Assembly (NCBI GenBank): GCA_034002405.1
Contig: JAVFAS010000028.1
Location: forward strand, 1-41,792
From: SZUA-365 sp034002405
GTDB taxonomy: Bacteria > Bacteroidota > Ignavibacteria > SZUA-365
Reading direction: 5' to 3'
Length of the DNA stretch: 41,792 bases
A program made the position numbers and the translations under genes. This document shows positions 6,748-15,324 of this stretch, in pieces (position 1 is the first letter of the stretch; the number at the start of each line of letters is the position of its first letter). Under the pieces are notes generated by a model that saw nothing but the letters and a program-made list of their open reading frames with translations, had not been told where the DNA came from and ran no database searches.

Positions 6748-8553
6748 ATGAAGACCGCAGTCGCGTGGATTGCAATGCTGTGCGGCCTTCTGCTGGCGTT
6801 GCCGGCGCCGGTGCTGGGGCAGGTGGTGCCGCTGTCCCGTGGCGCGCCGCCACGTGTGCGCGGGCTGATCGTCTATCATTACAGCGGACAGACCTTCCTG
6901 CGTTGGGAATCGGCGGGGACACACGTTCGCCGCTATATCGTCTACCGCTCACGGCGTCCGCTGCGCACCGCACTGGCACTGCGGCAGGCCGAACAGCGCT
7001 ACGACATCGCGCCCGGGAGCGCGGTGAACCGGCGGTTGAGCGACGTGCTGCGACTTCCCGTGTTCTACCGTCTCCCCGGTCCGCGCGGCGTGCTGGATGC
7101 GGGACGTGAATGCTTCGTGGCCACCACGACGGAGTCGGGGCGCTGGTACTATGCCGTCACCGCGGTCGGACCCGACGGAGAATTCAGACAGATTCGTCCG
7201 GGAAAGAACGCCGTGCAGTCCGGCGTGCGCGAACAGGTCGCCGTGCCCGCCGCGATTTTCCAGGGCCGCCATACCTACGATGGGAGGGGAATCGATGTGT
7301 TCGCGCACTGGACCACCAACCGCGATATCCCGGGGTATCCGGCCATGGGGACACTGCCCTCGCAGGCCTACAACTTCGCGGTGCAGAAAAACGGCAAGGC
7401 CGACATCCATCCACTCACCGTGCGGCTGCACGGCCGTGGCGACCATTTTCTCAATCACGCGAACAGAAACGACAATCCGCAGGAGTACATCCTCGCGCTC
7501 GACGATGCCATCGGCGCCACCGACACCCCGTCGTTCTGGTTCGGTTACGATCGCGGTCTCGATTTCTCCCGTCGTGGACGTCTCCCCGAATCCGCGCCAG
7601 GATCGGGGGTCGTCGATTACACGCTCCGACGGCTGCGGTGGAGCATTGAGTGGGCGGTGCGAAAACTGCCGATCGACAGCACACGCATCATTCTGATGGG
7701 TGCGTCGATGGGGGGCTCGGGAGCCGCATTCTCGGCCTTGCACTTGGGTGATCGCATCGCGGCCGTGCGCGCGCTGATTCCGCGGTTGGATTACACGGCG
7801 GCGGACACGTTGGAGACACCGCATGGACGCAGCGCGCTGCGCCTGTTCCGTTCCCTCTGGGGTGGGGTGGAGCAGCAACCCCGCACGATCGACGGCGACA
7901 GGGTGTATGACCGACTCGACTACGCCGCGCGTCTCGCGTCGGAAGACCTCCGGGACACACCGCCGCTTCGCGTGATCAGCGGACGCGCCGATTCCGTCGT
8001 CGGATGGCGGCAGATGCTCGATGTGTATCGCGCGGCCGACAGCACGGCCAGTGGTGGGATGTTCTTCTGGGACACGCGCGGCCACGATTCCGGCAGCCGT
8101 CATCCCTGGTCGCCGCAGCAGCTTCCGGTGGAACTCGCCCGTTATCGCAGCGACCGCAGCTGGCCGGCGTTCAGCCGTGTCAGCGCCAATGCCGATCCGC
8201 TGCGCGAGGACATCGGGCAGATGAACGCGGCGGTGACCTGGTATGAACCGGTAATCGACGAACCTGCGCGCTGGTCGGTCGGCATCACACGCACGACGCT
8301 GCTCATGCGCGACAGCGTGTACACCGTGACGGGTCCGCTCAGCGCCGATATCACCCCGCGCCGGCTCCAGCGTTTCCGTATCGTCGCGGGCGGTGACTAT
8401 GAATGGACCATGAGTGCGGGGGGAAGCACACTCGCGACGGGAACGCAACGCGCGGAACGGGATGGGGAATTGACACTGCGTGCTCTCGTGATTCCCCCGC
8501 GCCGGGCACGCCTCGAAATCCGGCCGGTCGTGGGTCCGTTGCCGAATCGTTGA
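6748..8553 (+). CDS. Secreted alpha/beta hydrolase (esterase/peptidase-like)
   Basis: A 601-residue exported protein. The start at 6748 gives a clean signal peptide (MKTAVAWIAMLCGLLLALP, cleavage after VLGQ); an earlier ATG at 6670 would bury it. Residues about 35-165 look like a fibronectin-III-type beta domain (RYIVYRS, YYAVTAVGPDGE). The hydrolase core follows, with nucleophile elbow GASMGGSG (Ser320), a later Asp in SGRADSVVG and His in DTRGHDSG, in the order Ser-Asp-His. The arrangement resembles feruloyl-esterase/PHB-depolymerase or prolyl-oligopeptidase-type secreted hydrolases; the substrate is unknown. No T9SS sorting tail is visible. It begins 47 bases after the DUF2851 gene in the same direction. 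Confidence 0.75.
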   Translation: MKTAVAWIAMLCGLLLALPAPVLGQVVPLSRGAPPRVRGLIVYHYSGQTFLRWESAGTHVRRYIVYRSRRPLRTALALRQAEQRYDIAPGSAVNRRLSDVLRLPVFYRLPGPRGVLDAGRECFVATTTESGRWYYAVTAVGPDGEFRQIRPGKNAVQSGVREQVAVPAAIFQGRHTYDGRGIDVFAHWTTNRDIPGYPAMGTLPSQAYNFAVQKNGKADIHPLTVRLHGRGDHFLNHANRNDNPQEYILALDDAIGATDTPSFWFGYDRGLDFSRRGRLPESAPGSGVVDYTLRRLRWSIEWAVRKLPIDSTRIILMGASMGGSGAAFSALHLGDRIAAVRALIPRLDYTAADTLETPHGRSALRLFRSLWGGVEQQPRTIDGDRVYDRLDYAARLASEDLRDTPPLRVISGRADSVVGWRQMLDVYRAADSTASGGMFFWDTRGHDSGSRHPWSPQQLPVELARYRSDRSWPAFSRVSANADPLREDIGQMNAAVTWYEPVIDEPARWSVGITRTTLLMRDSVYTVTGPLSADITPRRLQRFRIVAGGDYEWTMSAGGSTLATGTQRAERDGELTLRALVIPPRRARLEIRPVVGPLPNR

Positions 8554-8578
8554 TTTTTTCTCGAAAATGTCCCATATT
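8550..8578 (+). promoter_or_regulatory. Possible sigma-70-like promoter for rex
   Basis: TTGATT (8550-8555) and CATATT (8573-8578) are separated by 17 bp, each matching the consensus hexamer at four of six positions. The -35 element overlaps the stop codon of the hydrolase gene. It would give a leader of about 50 bases before rex. No clear Rex operator palindrome is visible here. Confidence 0.3.
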
Positions 8579-8634
8579 GCGCACCTCCCGATCCGATCGG
8601 TTCCCGATTCCATCCCCGTTCCAAGGAGATCGCC

Positions 8635-9276
8635 ATGGATAGCATATCCAAAGCGGCCTTTCGCCGGTTACCCCGTTATCACCAGATTCTCAATGCGTAT
8701 GAGGCTGTCGGACGCGAGTACATCTCCTCGCGGGAATTGTCAGAAATACTTGAAATAAACGAGACACTTGTCCGAAAAGACATGGCGGATCTGAAGGTGC
8801 GGGGCAAGCAGAACCAGGGGTACAGCATCGGCTCCCTTCGGTTGCGCATCGAGGACTTCCTCGGCTTGCTCGAGATCACGGAGGCAGTTGTCATCGGCGC
8901 GGGCCATCTTGGTACCGCGCTTGCCAATTATGCGGGGTTCGAACACTACGGGTTGCGGATCATCGGTGTCTTCGACAACGACCCGGCAAAGGTCGGGACG
9001 AAGTTCGGCACGCTGGAAGTCCTCCCGATGACGCGGATCGCATCGATGATTCAGCGTCGCAAAGTCAAGCTTGCCATCGTGACCGTGCCGCGCGAGAACG
9101 CGCAATCGGTCACCGACGTCCTCGTCAAGGCCGGTGTGCCCGCGATCTGGAATTTCACGCCCTGTGAACTCGTCGTGCCCCCTGGGATCAAGGTGCGCAA
9201 CGAGCAGATCATCGGTGGCTTCATGGCGCTGTCGTATTATCTGAAGATGCAGGCGGGGGAGATGGCGGAGGAGTAA
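8635..9276 (+). CDS. rex: Redox-sensing transcriptional repressor Rex
   Basis: A 213-residue protein with the Rex layout: an N-terminal winged helix (RLPRYHQIL, SSRELSEILEINETLVRKDMADL), then a CoA-binding Rossmann domain (VVIGAGHLGTALANY, FDNDPAKVG, LAIVTVPRENAQSV) and a C-terminal helix. Rex binds NADH/NAD+ and releases DNA when the ratio rises, controlling fermentation and respiration genes. The Gly-rich wing that usually follows the recognition helix (FGxxGxxGxGY) is replaced here by VRGKQNQGY, so the DNA half-site may differ. The start is well supported by AAGGAG six bases upstream. The gene stands alone, between the hydrolase and a convergent terminator shared with rseP. Confidence 0.88.
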   Translation: MDSISKAAFRRLPRYHQILNAYEAVGREYISSRELSEILEINETLVRKDMADLKVRGKQNQGYSIGSLRLRIEDFLGLLEITEAVVIGAGHLGTALANYAGFEHYGLRIIGVFDNDPAKVGTKFGTLEVLPMTRIASMIQRRKVKLAIVTVPRENAQSVTDVLVKAGVPAIWNFTPCELVVPPGIKVRNEQIIGGFMALSYYLKMQAGEMAEE

Positions 9277-9289
9277 TGGCGGAGGAGTA
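9262..9289. repeat. 14-bp direct duplication across the rex stop codon
   Basis: ATGGCGGAGGAGTA occurs twice head to tail (9262-9275 and 9276-9289). The first copy encodes the last residues Met-Ala-Glu-Glu and supplies the start of the stop codon; the second is untranslated. It looks like a recent slippage duplication that left the protein unchanged. Confidence 0.9.
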
Positions 9290-9304
9290 GAAGTACGAAG
9301 GCGA

Positions 9305-9353
9305 CAGGAAAACGGCAGAAGGCAGCACGACGCTGCCTTCTGCCGTTTTCCTG
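9305..9353. terminator. Bidirectional terminator between rex and rseP
   Basis: A perfect 22-bp inverted repeat (9305-9326 with 9332-9353) with a five-base loop ACGAC. It sits 28 bases after the rex stop and two bases from the stop of the convergent rseP gene. The arms contain GAAAAC/GTTTTC, giving short U-runs on either strand inside the base of the stem. The arrangement fits a shared terminator for the two converging transcripts. Confidence 0.85.
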
Positions 9354-9355
9354 CA

Positions 9356-10678
9356 TCAGAAGATGTCGTTGTAGATGACGAAGACCATCAGCGCCAGCAG
9401 GAGCACCATGCCGACCTGCTGCAGTGCGATTTTGATCTTGTTGGGCACCTCACGCCGGAAGAGACCTTCATAGATCAGGAAAATCAGATGACCGCCGTCG
9501 AGCGCGGGGATGGGGAAGATATTGATGATCGCGAGGCTGATCGAGAGCAGGGCCATCAGGCTGAGAAAACTGACCAGGCCGGCTTCGGCCGACTGCGCGG
9601 CCATCTCCGCGATCTTCACCGGTCCACCGATGCTCTGCTTGAAACTGGCTTCGCCGATGATGATGTGGTAAATGTTGGTGAGAAACAGATCCGTTACTCT
9701 CCAAAGGCCGGTCACCCCGACGCCGAGTGCTTCGAACACGCCGTAGTGCACGATTTCGACCGGTCCGGGGATGCGGGCGACGGGGATGACGCCGATCTTG
9801 CCGTTGTCGGTCGGGATGACCGAGGCGGACATGGTTTCCTCGCCGCGTGTCCAGACGATCTTGATCGCGCGACCGGGACTGGTGCTGACATGCGCGATGA
9901 CGTCGCCCGGTGTGTGGATCTGTTTGTCATCGATGCTGAGGAATACGTCGCCTTCCTTCATGCCGGCGCGCGAGGCGGGAAGGCCCGGTTCGACGCCCGC
10001 GATGAAGGTCTGCGCCCCCTCGGGCGCGATTCCGAAGTCCATCGCCTCGATGCCCTGCAAGGTGCGTTGCGGCACACGCAGCAGCTCGCGTTCGCCATCG
10101 CGGCGCACGGCGATGCGCAGGTCCTCCTTGAGTTGGGCATAGACGATCGCTTCGCGAATGCCTTCCCAGGTTTCCATCGGTTCGTCGTTGATGGCGAGAA
10201 TGTCGTCCCCCGGTTGGAGACCGAAATTCGCGGCGAGACTGCTGTCCTGCACGTACCCGATCGTGGTGATCCGGTGATGCTCCATGCCCTGCGAGAGGTT
10301 GAGTCCCCAGAAAATGCCGATGGCGAGAAGGAGGTTCATCACCACCCCGGCGACGATCACGATGATGCGTTGCCAGACCGGTTTGGCACGGAACTCATAC
10401 GGTTCGGGCGCATTCTGCAGATGCTCGGTGTCCATGCTCTCGTCGATCATGCCCGAGATCTTCACATACCCACCGATGGGCAACCATGAAATGCAGTAAT
10501 CGGTGTCGCCGATCTGTTTGCCGAACGCGCGCGGCGGGAAGCCGATCGAGAAGCGTTCGACACGCATGCCGAAGGCCTTGGCGGCAAGGAAATGCCCGAG
10601 TTCGTGAATGAGCACGAGCACGCCGATGATGATGATGAAGTAAAAAACCTGACTGAAAATTTGCGCGAGTGCGTCCAT
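9356..10678 (-). CDS. rseP: RIP metalloprotease RseP (site-2 protease)
   Basis: A 440-residue inner-membrane zinc protease that cuts transmembrane substrates such as anti-sigma factors. The first membrane helix carries HELGH (His25, Glu26, His29), and the third zinc ligand is in NIFPIPALDGG near residue 390. Two PDZ-like regions lie between (about 115-200 and 205-290), with GLQPGDDILAINDEPM and AGMKEGDVFLSIDDKQI as their peptide-binding loops, followed by two or three further helices. This tandem PDZ form is the Gram-negative RseP type. The gene begins 6 bases after dxr, the usual dxr-rseP pairing. No substrate anti-sigma factor is seen in the window. Confidence 0.95.
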   Translation of the reverse strand: MDALAQIFSQVFYFIIIIGVLVLIHELGHFLAAKAFGMRVERFSIGFPPRAFGKQIGDTDYCISWLPIGGYVKISGMIDESMDTEHLQNAPEPYEFRAKPVWQRIIVIVAGVVMNLLLAIGIFWGLNLSQGMEHHRITTIGYVQDSSLAANFGLQPGDDILAINDEPMETWEGIREAIVYAQLKEDLRIAVRRDGERELLRVPQRTLQGIEAMDFGIAPEGAQTFIAGVEPGLPASRAGMKEGDVFLSIDDKQIHTPGDVIAHVSTSPGRAIKIVWTRGEETMSASVIPTDNGKIGVIPVARIPGPVEIVHYGVFEALGVGVTGLWRVTDLFLTNIYHIIIGEASFKQSIGGPVKIAEMAAQSAEAGLVSFLSLMALLSISLAIINIFPIPALDGGHLIFLIYEGLFRREVPNKIKIALQQVGMVLLLALMVFVIYNDIF

Positions 10679-10684
10679 GTGTTT

Positions 10685-11932
10685 CTATATCCGGGTCGGA
10701 ATCTGGAAATCCAGTGTGGTGATGTTTGCGCGCGCCCAGTCGCGGGCCGCGCGGTCGGTTTCGATGATGTCGTCGAACGCATCCGCCGTGCCGACCGGCA
10801 CGTGGGCGAGACATTCCTCGATGAGCGCGGGAATGCCGGTGAACGGCAGCTCGCCGCGGAGAAACGCCGCAACCGCCACTTCGTTCGCGGCGTTGAGACA
10901 GGCCGGCGCCGTGCCGCCCGCGGCGAGCGCATCATAGGCGATCCGCAGGCAGGGGAAGGCTTCGGTATCGGGCGGTTCGAAGGTCAGGCTGCCGATACGC
11001 GCGAGATCGGCGCGTTCGTAGTCGGCGGGCAGGCGGTCGGGTGCGGTCAACGCGTAGTGAATCGGGATTTTCATGTCCGGCACGCCGAGCTGCGCTTTCA
11101 CCGAACCGTCGGAGAATTCCACCATCGAGTGGATCACGCTCTGGGGATGCACCAGGACATCGATCCGCGCGGCATCGACACCGAACAGCCAGCGCGCCTC
11201 GATCACCTCGAGTCCCTTGTTCATCAGCGTCGCCGAATCAATGGTGATCTTGCTGCCCATGCTCCAGTTCGGATGGCGCAGGGCCTGGGCGGGAGTGACC
11301 GTCGCAAGCCGCGCGGGCGTCCATCCCCGGAATGGTCCGCCGCTCGCGGTGAGAATGATCCGCGCGACGCTGTGCGCCGGTTCGCCCACGAGACACTGCT
11401 GGATGGCGCTGTGCTCGCTGTCGATCGGCAGGATGGGAATGTCGTGCGCGCGTGCGAGCGCGGTCATCAACGCACCGGCGACCACCAGTGTCTCCTTGTT
11501 CGCCAGCGCGATGCGTCGGCCCGCGCGCATCGCCGCGATAGTGGGGAGGAGTCCGGCAAAGCCGACCAGGGCGCTCACCATCGTATCGTAATCATCGCGG
11601 GCGGCCAGCTCCTCCATCGCATGCGCGCCGCCGAGCACCTCGGTGATCCCTCCCACGGCGTCGCGAACGGTGGCGCGTGCGGCATCATCGGTGACCACGA
11701 CCGCGGCGGGACGAAACTCCTGAATCTGCGCGATCAATGCCGCGGCGTTGCCGCGGGCGGTGAGGTAGCGCACGGTGAAATGATCGGGATGCCGCCGCGC
11801 CACTTCGAGCGTGTTGCAGCCGATCGATCCCGTCGACCCGAATACCGCCAGTATGTTGCTTCCGCCGCTCAGAATAATGCGTTGCCCTTCATTGCAATCA
11901 AACAAATTACGGTTTCCGGGAGGGAAGAACAA
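10685..11932 (-). CDS. dxr: 1-deoxy-D-xylulose 5-phosphate reductoisomerase
   Basis: Second enzyme of the MEP isoprenoid pathway, converting DXP to MEP with NADPH and a divalent metal. Visible signatures are the NADPH loop VFGSTGSIG, LANKETLV, the metal motif DSEH, SGGPFRG, and the long block HPNWSMGSKITIDSATLMNKG with the Glu of LEVIEA. Length (about 400) is normal. The start is uncertain: the frame has no ATG before the Rossmann motif. A TTG at 11932 gives 415 residues; another TTG at 11905, or an ATT after GAAGGG near 11877, would shorten the N terminus to the family norm. The downstream rseP follows after six bases. Confidence 0.95.
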   Translation of the reverse strand: MFFPPGNRNLFDCNEGQRIILSGGSNILAVFGSTGSIGCNTLEVARRHPDHFTVRYLTARGNAAALIAQIQEFRPAAVVVTDDAARATVRDAVGGITEVLGGAHAMEELAARDDYDTMVSALVGFAGLLPTIAAMRAGRRIALANKETLVVAGALMTALARAHDIPILPIDSEHSAIQQCLVGEPAHSVARIILTASGGPFRGWTPARLATVTPAQALRHPNWSMGSKITIDSATLMNKGLEVIEARWLFGVDAARIDVLVHPQSVIHSMVEFSDGSVKAQLGVPDMKIPIHYALTAPDRLPADYERADLARIGSLTFEPPDTEAFPCLRIAYDALAAGGTAPACLNAANEVAVAAFLRGELPFTGIPALIEECLAHVPVGTADAFDDIIETDRAARDWARANITTLDFQIPTRI

Positions 11933-11997
11933 CAGCGGGGCAGTGGAATAAACCGGTACTCATTGTGCATCGCCCGCATTCTTCCTATAATTACGGA

Positions 11998-13884
11998 ATG
12001 AGGAACACCAATCCAGTGTCGAGAACGATCATCGCGCTTGCCGCGTGGTGCACGCTGCTTGCCGCGGGTGATCTGCGCGCGCAGGCGGCGGATGAAATCA
12101 ACACCCTGCGTCTCGCACAAACCTACGAACAGGCGGGGAAGCACGAGGACGCCCTGCGGTATTTCGAGGACCTGCTGCGCCAGCGCCCATCCAACAGCGG
12201 CTATTTCGAAGGCGTGCGTCGCTGCCTGACGGCACTCAAACGGTATGACGCGGTGCTCGCACTGCTCACGACGCGCATCGCGGAGTATCCGCGGGATTTC
12301 AGCCTGCGGATTCATCGGGGTGGACTGCGGATGCAGCATGGACGCGCCGACAGTGCCGAAGCCGACTGGGAAGCCGCGATCGAAATGCAGACGAACAATG
12401 CGCAGGTGTATTCCATGATCGCCGACCAGCTTGTCAATGCACGTGAATACCGTCGGGCGATCGAATATCTGCGACGCGGGCGCGATGCCCTGCGTTCCCC
12501 GCAGATGTATGTCTTCGAAATTGCCCGTGCGGCCGCGATGAACATGGATTTCGAGACCGCGATGGACGAGTATCTCGGGTATCTCGTGGCCGCGCCACAG
12601 TCCCTGCATCAGATCCAGCAGCAGATCGCGATGTTCAGCGAGATCCCTGATGCCCTCGACGCCGCCCTGCGCCGCGCCCGTGCGCGTGCGGAAGATACCC
12701 CCGACGTCGCGGCGTTGCAGCACCTGCTGGCCTGGCTGTATATGGAACGCAAGGAGCATGCCGCGGCCTATCAGGTCACCCGCACCATCGATCGGCTGAC
12801 CAACGCCGGTGGAAACGAACTGATCAGCTTCGCGACGCGCATGTTTACCGAAGGCAACCACGCCATGGCGGCACAGGCCTTTGGCGATGCCGTCGCGGAA
12901 CACCCGCGTGCGTCCTTCGTGCCACAGGCCGAGTTCCACCGCGCCCGATGTCTCGAGGAACAGTACGCCGCGGACGGTCTCCCCGATGCACTGCAACCCG
13001 GAGACGAGACGACGGAATTTCCCAGCAGCGAGGCGGTCACGTCCTACGACGGTGCGATCAGACTCTACGAACAACTCGCGAAAAAATACGCCGGACAGCC
13101 GGTGGGCAGCGAGAGCCTGTTCCGTATCGCGCATATCAAATTTCACCGATTTGGGGACGCCGATGGGGCGTTGCGCATTCTTCGCGACATCGCCGATCCG
13201 CGGCGGCAGGTTTTCGGCAAATCCGACGCGGACATTCTCATCGGTGAGATTCTGGTCGCGCGCGGCGACCTCGACGGCGCCATCGCGCAGTATGACCGCG
13301 TGCTCACCGCGCCGCGGCTCGATCCCGCGCTGCGCCGGAGCGTGCAATACAGGATCGCGGAGTCCTTTTTCTTTGCGGGTGCGCTCGATACCGTGCTCGT
13401 CCTGCTCGCACCGCTGACCGCGGATGTCGGCACCGATATCGCCAACGACGCCCTCGATCTCGCGGCGCTGATCGCGCAATACCGCGAGCCCGGCGAACGT
13501 CCCCTCCAGCAATACGCCCAATCGCTGCTGCTCGAGCGTCAGCGCAAATATTCCGAAGCCGCGGCGGTCGCGGCGGATATCATCGCGCAATTCGGTTCGC
13601 ACGATATCGTCGACCTCGCCTATCTGAAGCAGGCGGCACTGCAGCGCCATGGGGGACAGCCGCGCGACGCCGCCGAGACCTACGAGGCTTTTCTCTCCGT
13701 GCGGACGGAGAGCTTCCTCCGCGATCGTGGGCTCTTCCACCTCGCGGAGTTGAAGGAAGCGGAACTCGCCGATCCCGCCGGCGCGATGGCGCTGTACCAA
13801 CAGATGCTGGCCGAACACCCCTTCTCCCAATTCGCCGCCCGCGCCCGCGAACGCGTGCTGCAGCTGCGGAAGGGACATTCGTGA
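11998..13884 (+). CDS. Secreted tetratricopeptide-repeat protein
   Basis: A 628-residue exported protein. The ATG at 11998 follows a short GGA and begins a good signal peptide (TIIALAAWCTLLAAG, cleavage near LRAQA). The rest is alpha-helical TPR-like repeats throughout, for example LRLAQTYEQAGKHEDALRYF near the N terminus, IADQLVNAREYRRAIEYL, LIGEILVARGDLDGAIAQYD and YQQMLAEHPFSQFAARARE at the end. The last part resembles the YbgF/BamD-type outer-membrane TPR proteins. It is likely periplasmic or outer-membrane associated and acts as a protein scaffold. It is divergent from dxr with 65 bases between the starts. Exact function unknown. Confidence 0.82.
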   Translation: MRNTNPVSRTIIALAAWCTLLAAGDLRAQAADEINTLRLAQTYEQAGKHEDALRYFEDLLRQRPSNSGYFEGVRRCLTALKRYDAVLALLTTRIAEYPRDFSLRIHRGGLRMQHGRADSAEADWEAAIEMQTNNAQVYSMIADQLVNAREYRRAIEYLRRGRDALRSPQMYVFEIARAAAMNMDFETAMDEYLGYLVAAPQSLHQIQQQIAMFSEIPDALDAALRRARARAEDTPDVAALQHLLAWLYMERKEHAAAYQVTRTIDRLTNAGGNELISFATRMFTEGNHAMAAQAFGDAVAEHPRASFVPQAEFHRARCLEEQYAADGLPDALQPGDETTEFPSSEAVTSYDGAIRLYEQLAKKYAGQPVGSESLFRIAHIKFHRFGDADGALRILRDIADPRRQVFGKSDADILIGEILVARGDLDGAIAQYDRVLTAPRLDPALRRSVQYRIAESFFFAGALDTVLVLLAPLTADVGTDIANDALDLAALIAQYREPGERPLQQYAQSLLLERQRKYSEAAAVAADIIAQFGSHDIVDLAYLKQAALQRHGGQPRDAAETYEAFLSVRTESFLRDRGLFHLAELKEAELADPAGAMALYQQMLAEHPFSQFAARARERVLQLRKGHS

Positions 13885-13986
13885 CGCGCGGGGCCCTGGA
13901 CTGATGGAATATCCGATCATAAACTCCCGATATATCGATGCGTCCAACGCGGACGCCTGTTGTCGTACTTCCTCGAGCGATGTCCG

Positions 13987-15267
13987 ATGAAACACGTGTT
14001 CTCCCCAACCCTTTTCGTGACCATCATGCTGTATGCTGTCATCCTCGCGCCTCCGGCGCGCGGCCAGCAGAACATTCTCATTCCCATGGACCTGCAACAG
14101 ACCGATCATCTCAAGGCGTATGGCATCGTCTACTGGGCATTGACGCGCGGGGTGGATGTCGATTGGCTGCTGAATTATCGCGGCGGGAGCTTCATGCTTT
14201 CGGCCTATGGATTCGTTGCCGATGAATGTCGGCTCCGGGGTGTGCACTTCGAGCAGCTCAGCGGTGCTTCCGCCACGGCCATCCTCGCCGAGGTCGAAAG
14301 TCCCGATGCGAACATGGATGTCGTGCGGCTCGAGAAGGCACCCAACATCGCGGTGTACGTGCCACCGAATTTCCAGCCGTGGGACGATGCCGTCACACTG
14401 GCGCTCGAGTATGCCGAGGTGCCGTATGATAAACTCTGGGACGAAGAGATGATCGCGGGCAAACTCAAGGAGTACGACTGGCTGCATTTGCATCACGAGG
14501 ATTTCACCGGACAGTACGGGAAATTCTACGGACAGTTCTCCACCTTCCCCTGGTACATCCAGCAGGTGGCGATCAATGAAGCCATGGCCAAGCGGCTTGG
14601 CTTCGCGAAGGTGAGCGAACTGAAAAAAGCCGTCGCCCGCACGATCAAGGAGTATGTCGGTGGGGGGGGATTCATGTTCGCCATGTGTTCCGCCACCGAC
14701 ACGTACGACATCGCGCTCGCGGCGGAACACACCGATATCTGTGATGTCATGTTCGACGGCGACGCGCCGGATGCGAATTGCCAGGACCATCTCGATTTCT
14801 CCAAAACGTTCGCCTTCGAGAATTTCACCCTGGTGATGAATCCCTACGAATACGAATACAGCGACATTGACATGACGCCCGCCTTCGGTGGGCGGCCGGA
14901 CAACGACTATTTCACGTTGTTCGATTTCTCCGCGAAATACGATCCGGTGCCGAGCATGCTCACCCAGAATCACATCAATGTCATCGCCGGCTTTCTCGGA
15001 CAGACCACGGCGTTCAAGAAATCACTGATCAAGAAATACGTGACCATTCTCGGTGAGAAGGAAGGCGCGGGCGAGGTGCGATATCTCCACGGCAACTATG
15101 GGCGTGGGACCTTCACCTGGTACGGCGGTCACGATCCCGAGGATTACCAGCACCGCGTGGGCGATCCGCCGACCGACTTGTCCCTGCACAAGAGTTCTCC
15201 AGGCTACCGGCTCATCCTCAACAACATTCTGTTCCCCGCCGCGAAGAAAAAACAGCTCAAGACATGA
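13987..15267 (+). CDS. Exported protein of the family often labelled 'asparagine synthetase B'
   Basis: A 426-residue protein with a signal peptide (TLFVTIMLYAVILAPP, cleavage near ARGQQ). I recognise a family widespread in Bacteroidota and Ignavibacteria with the core motifs LIPMDLQQTDHLKAYG, DWLLNYRGGSF, DWLHLHHEDFTGQYG, FMFAMCSATDTYDIALA, and the C-terminal YGGHDPEDYQHRVGDPPT. Databases often call it asparagine synthetase B, but I see neither the N-terminal Cys glutaminase nor the ATP-pyrophosphatase SGGxDS loop of AsnB, and it is exported. The conserved His/Asp/Glu clusters (LHLHHEDF, HDPEDYQH) suggest a metal-binding or hydrolytic fold. The start at 13987 is chosen for the signal peptide over an ATG nine codons earlier. 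It precedes miaE in the same direction. Confidence 0.75.
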   Translation: MKHVFSPTLFVTIMLYAVILAPPARGQQNILIPMDLQQTDHLKAYGIVYWALTRGVDVDWLLNYRGGSFMLSAYGFVADECRLRGVHFEQLSGASATAILAEVESPDANMDVVRLEKAPNIAVYVPPNFQPWDDAVTLALEYAEVPYDKLWDEEMIAGKLKEYDWLHLHHEDFTGQYGKFYGQFSTFPWYIQQVAINEAMAKRLGFAKVSELKKAVARTIKEYVGGGGFMFAMCSATDTYDIALAAEHTDICDVMFDGDAPDANCQDHLDFSKTFAFENFTLVMNPYEYEYSDIDMTPAFGGRPDNDYFTLFDFSAKYDPVPSMLTQNHINVIAGFLGQTTAFKKSLIKKYVTILGEKEGAGEVRYLHGNYGRGTFTWYGGHDPEDYQHRVGDPPTDLSLHKSSPGYRLILNNILFPAAKKKQLKT

Positions 15268-15324
15268 GACCCGTCTGAAAGCCGGGTGCGGCGACGGAGT
15301 GAAAAAAATCGTTCAGGACCTGAA

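Noticed and set aside
4484..6979. A very long open frame on the minus strand opposite rpe and the DUF2851 gene
   Set aside because: It is antisense to two clear protein families, rich in Arg and Gly as expected from GC-rich shadow frames, and has no motif or ribosome site.
11869..14973. A 1000-codon open frame on the minus strand opposite the TPR gene and its neighbour
   Set aside because: It runs across several genes with signal peptides and conserved motifs on the other strand; its composition is that of a shadow frame.
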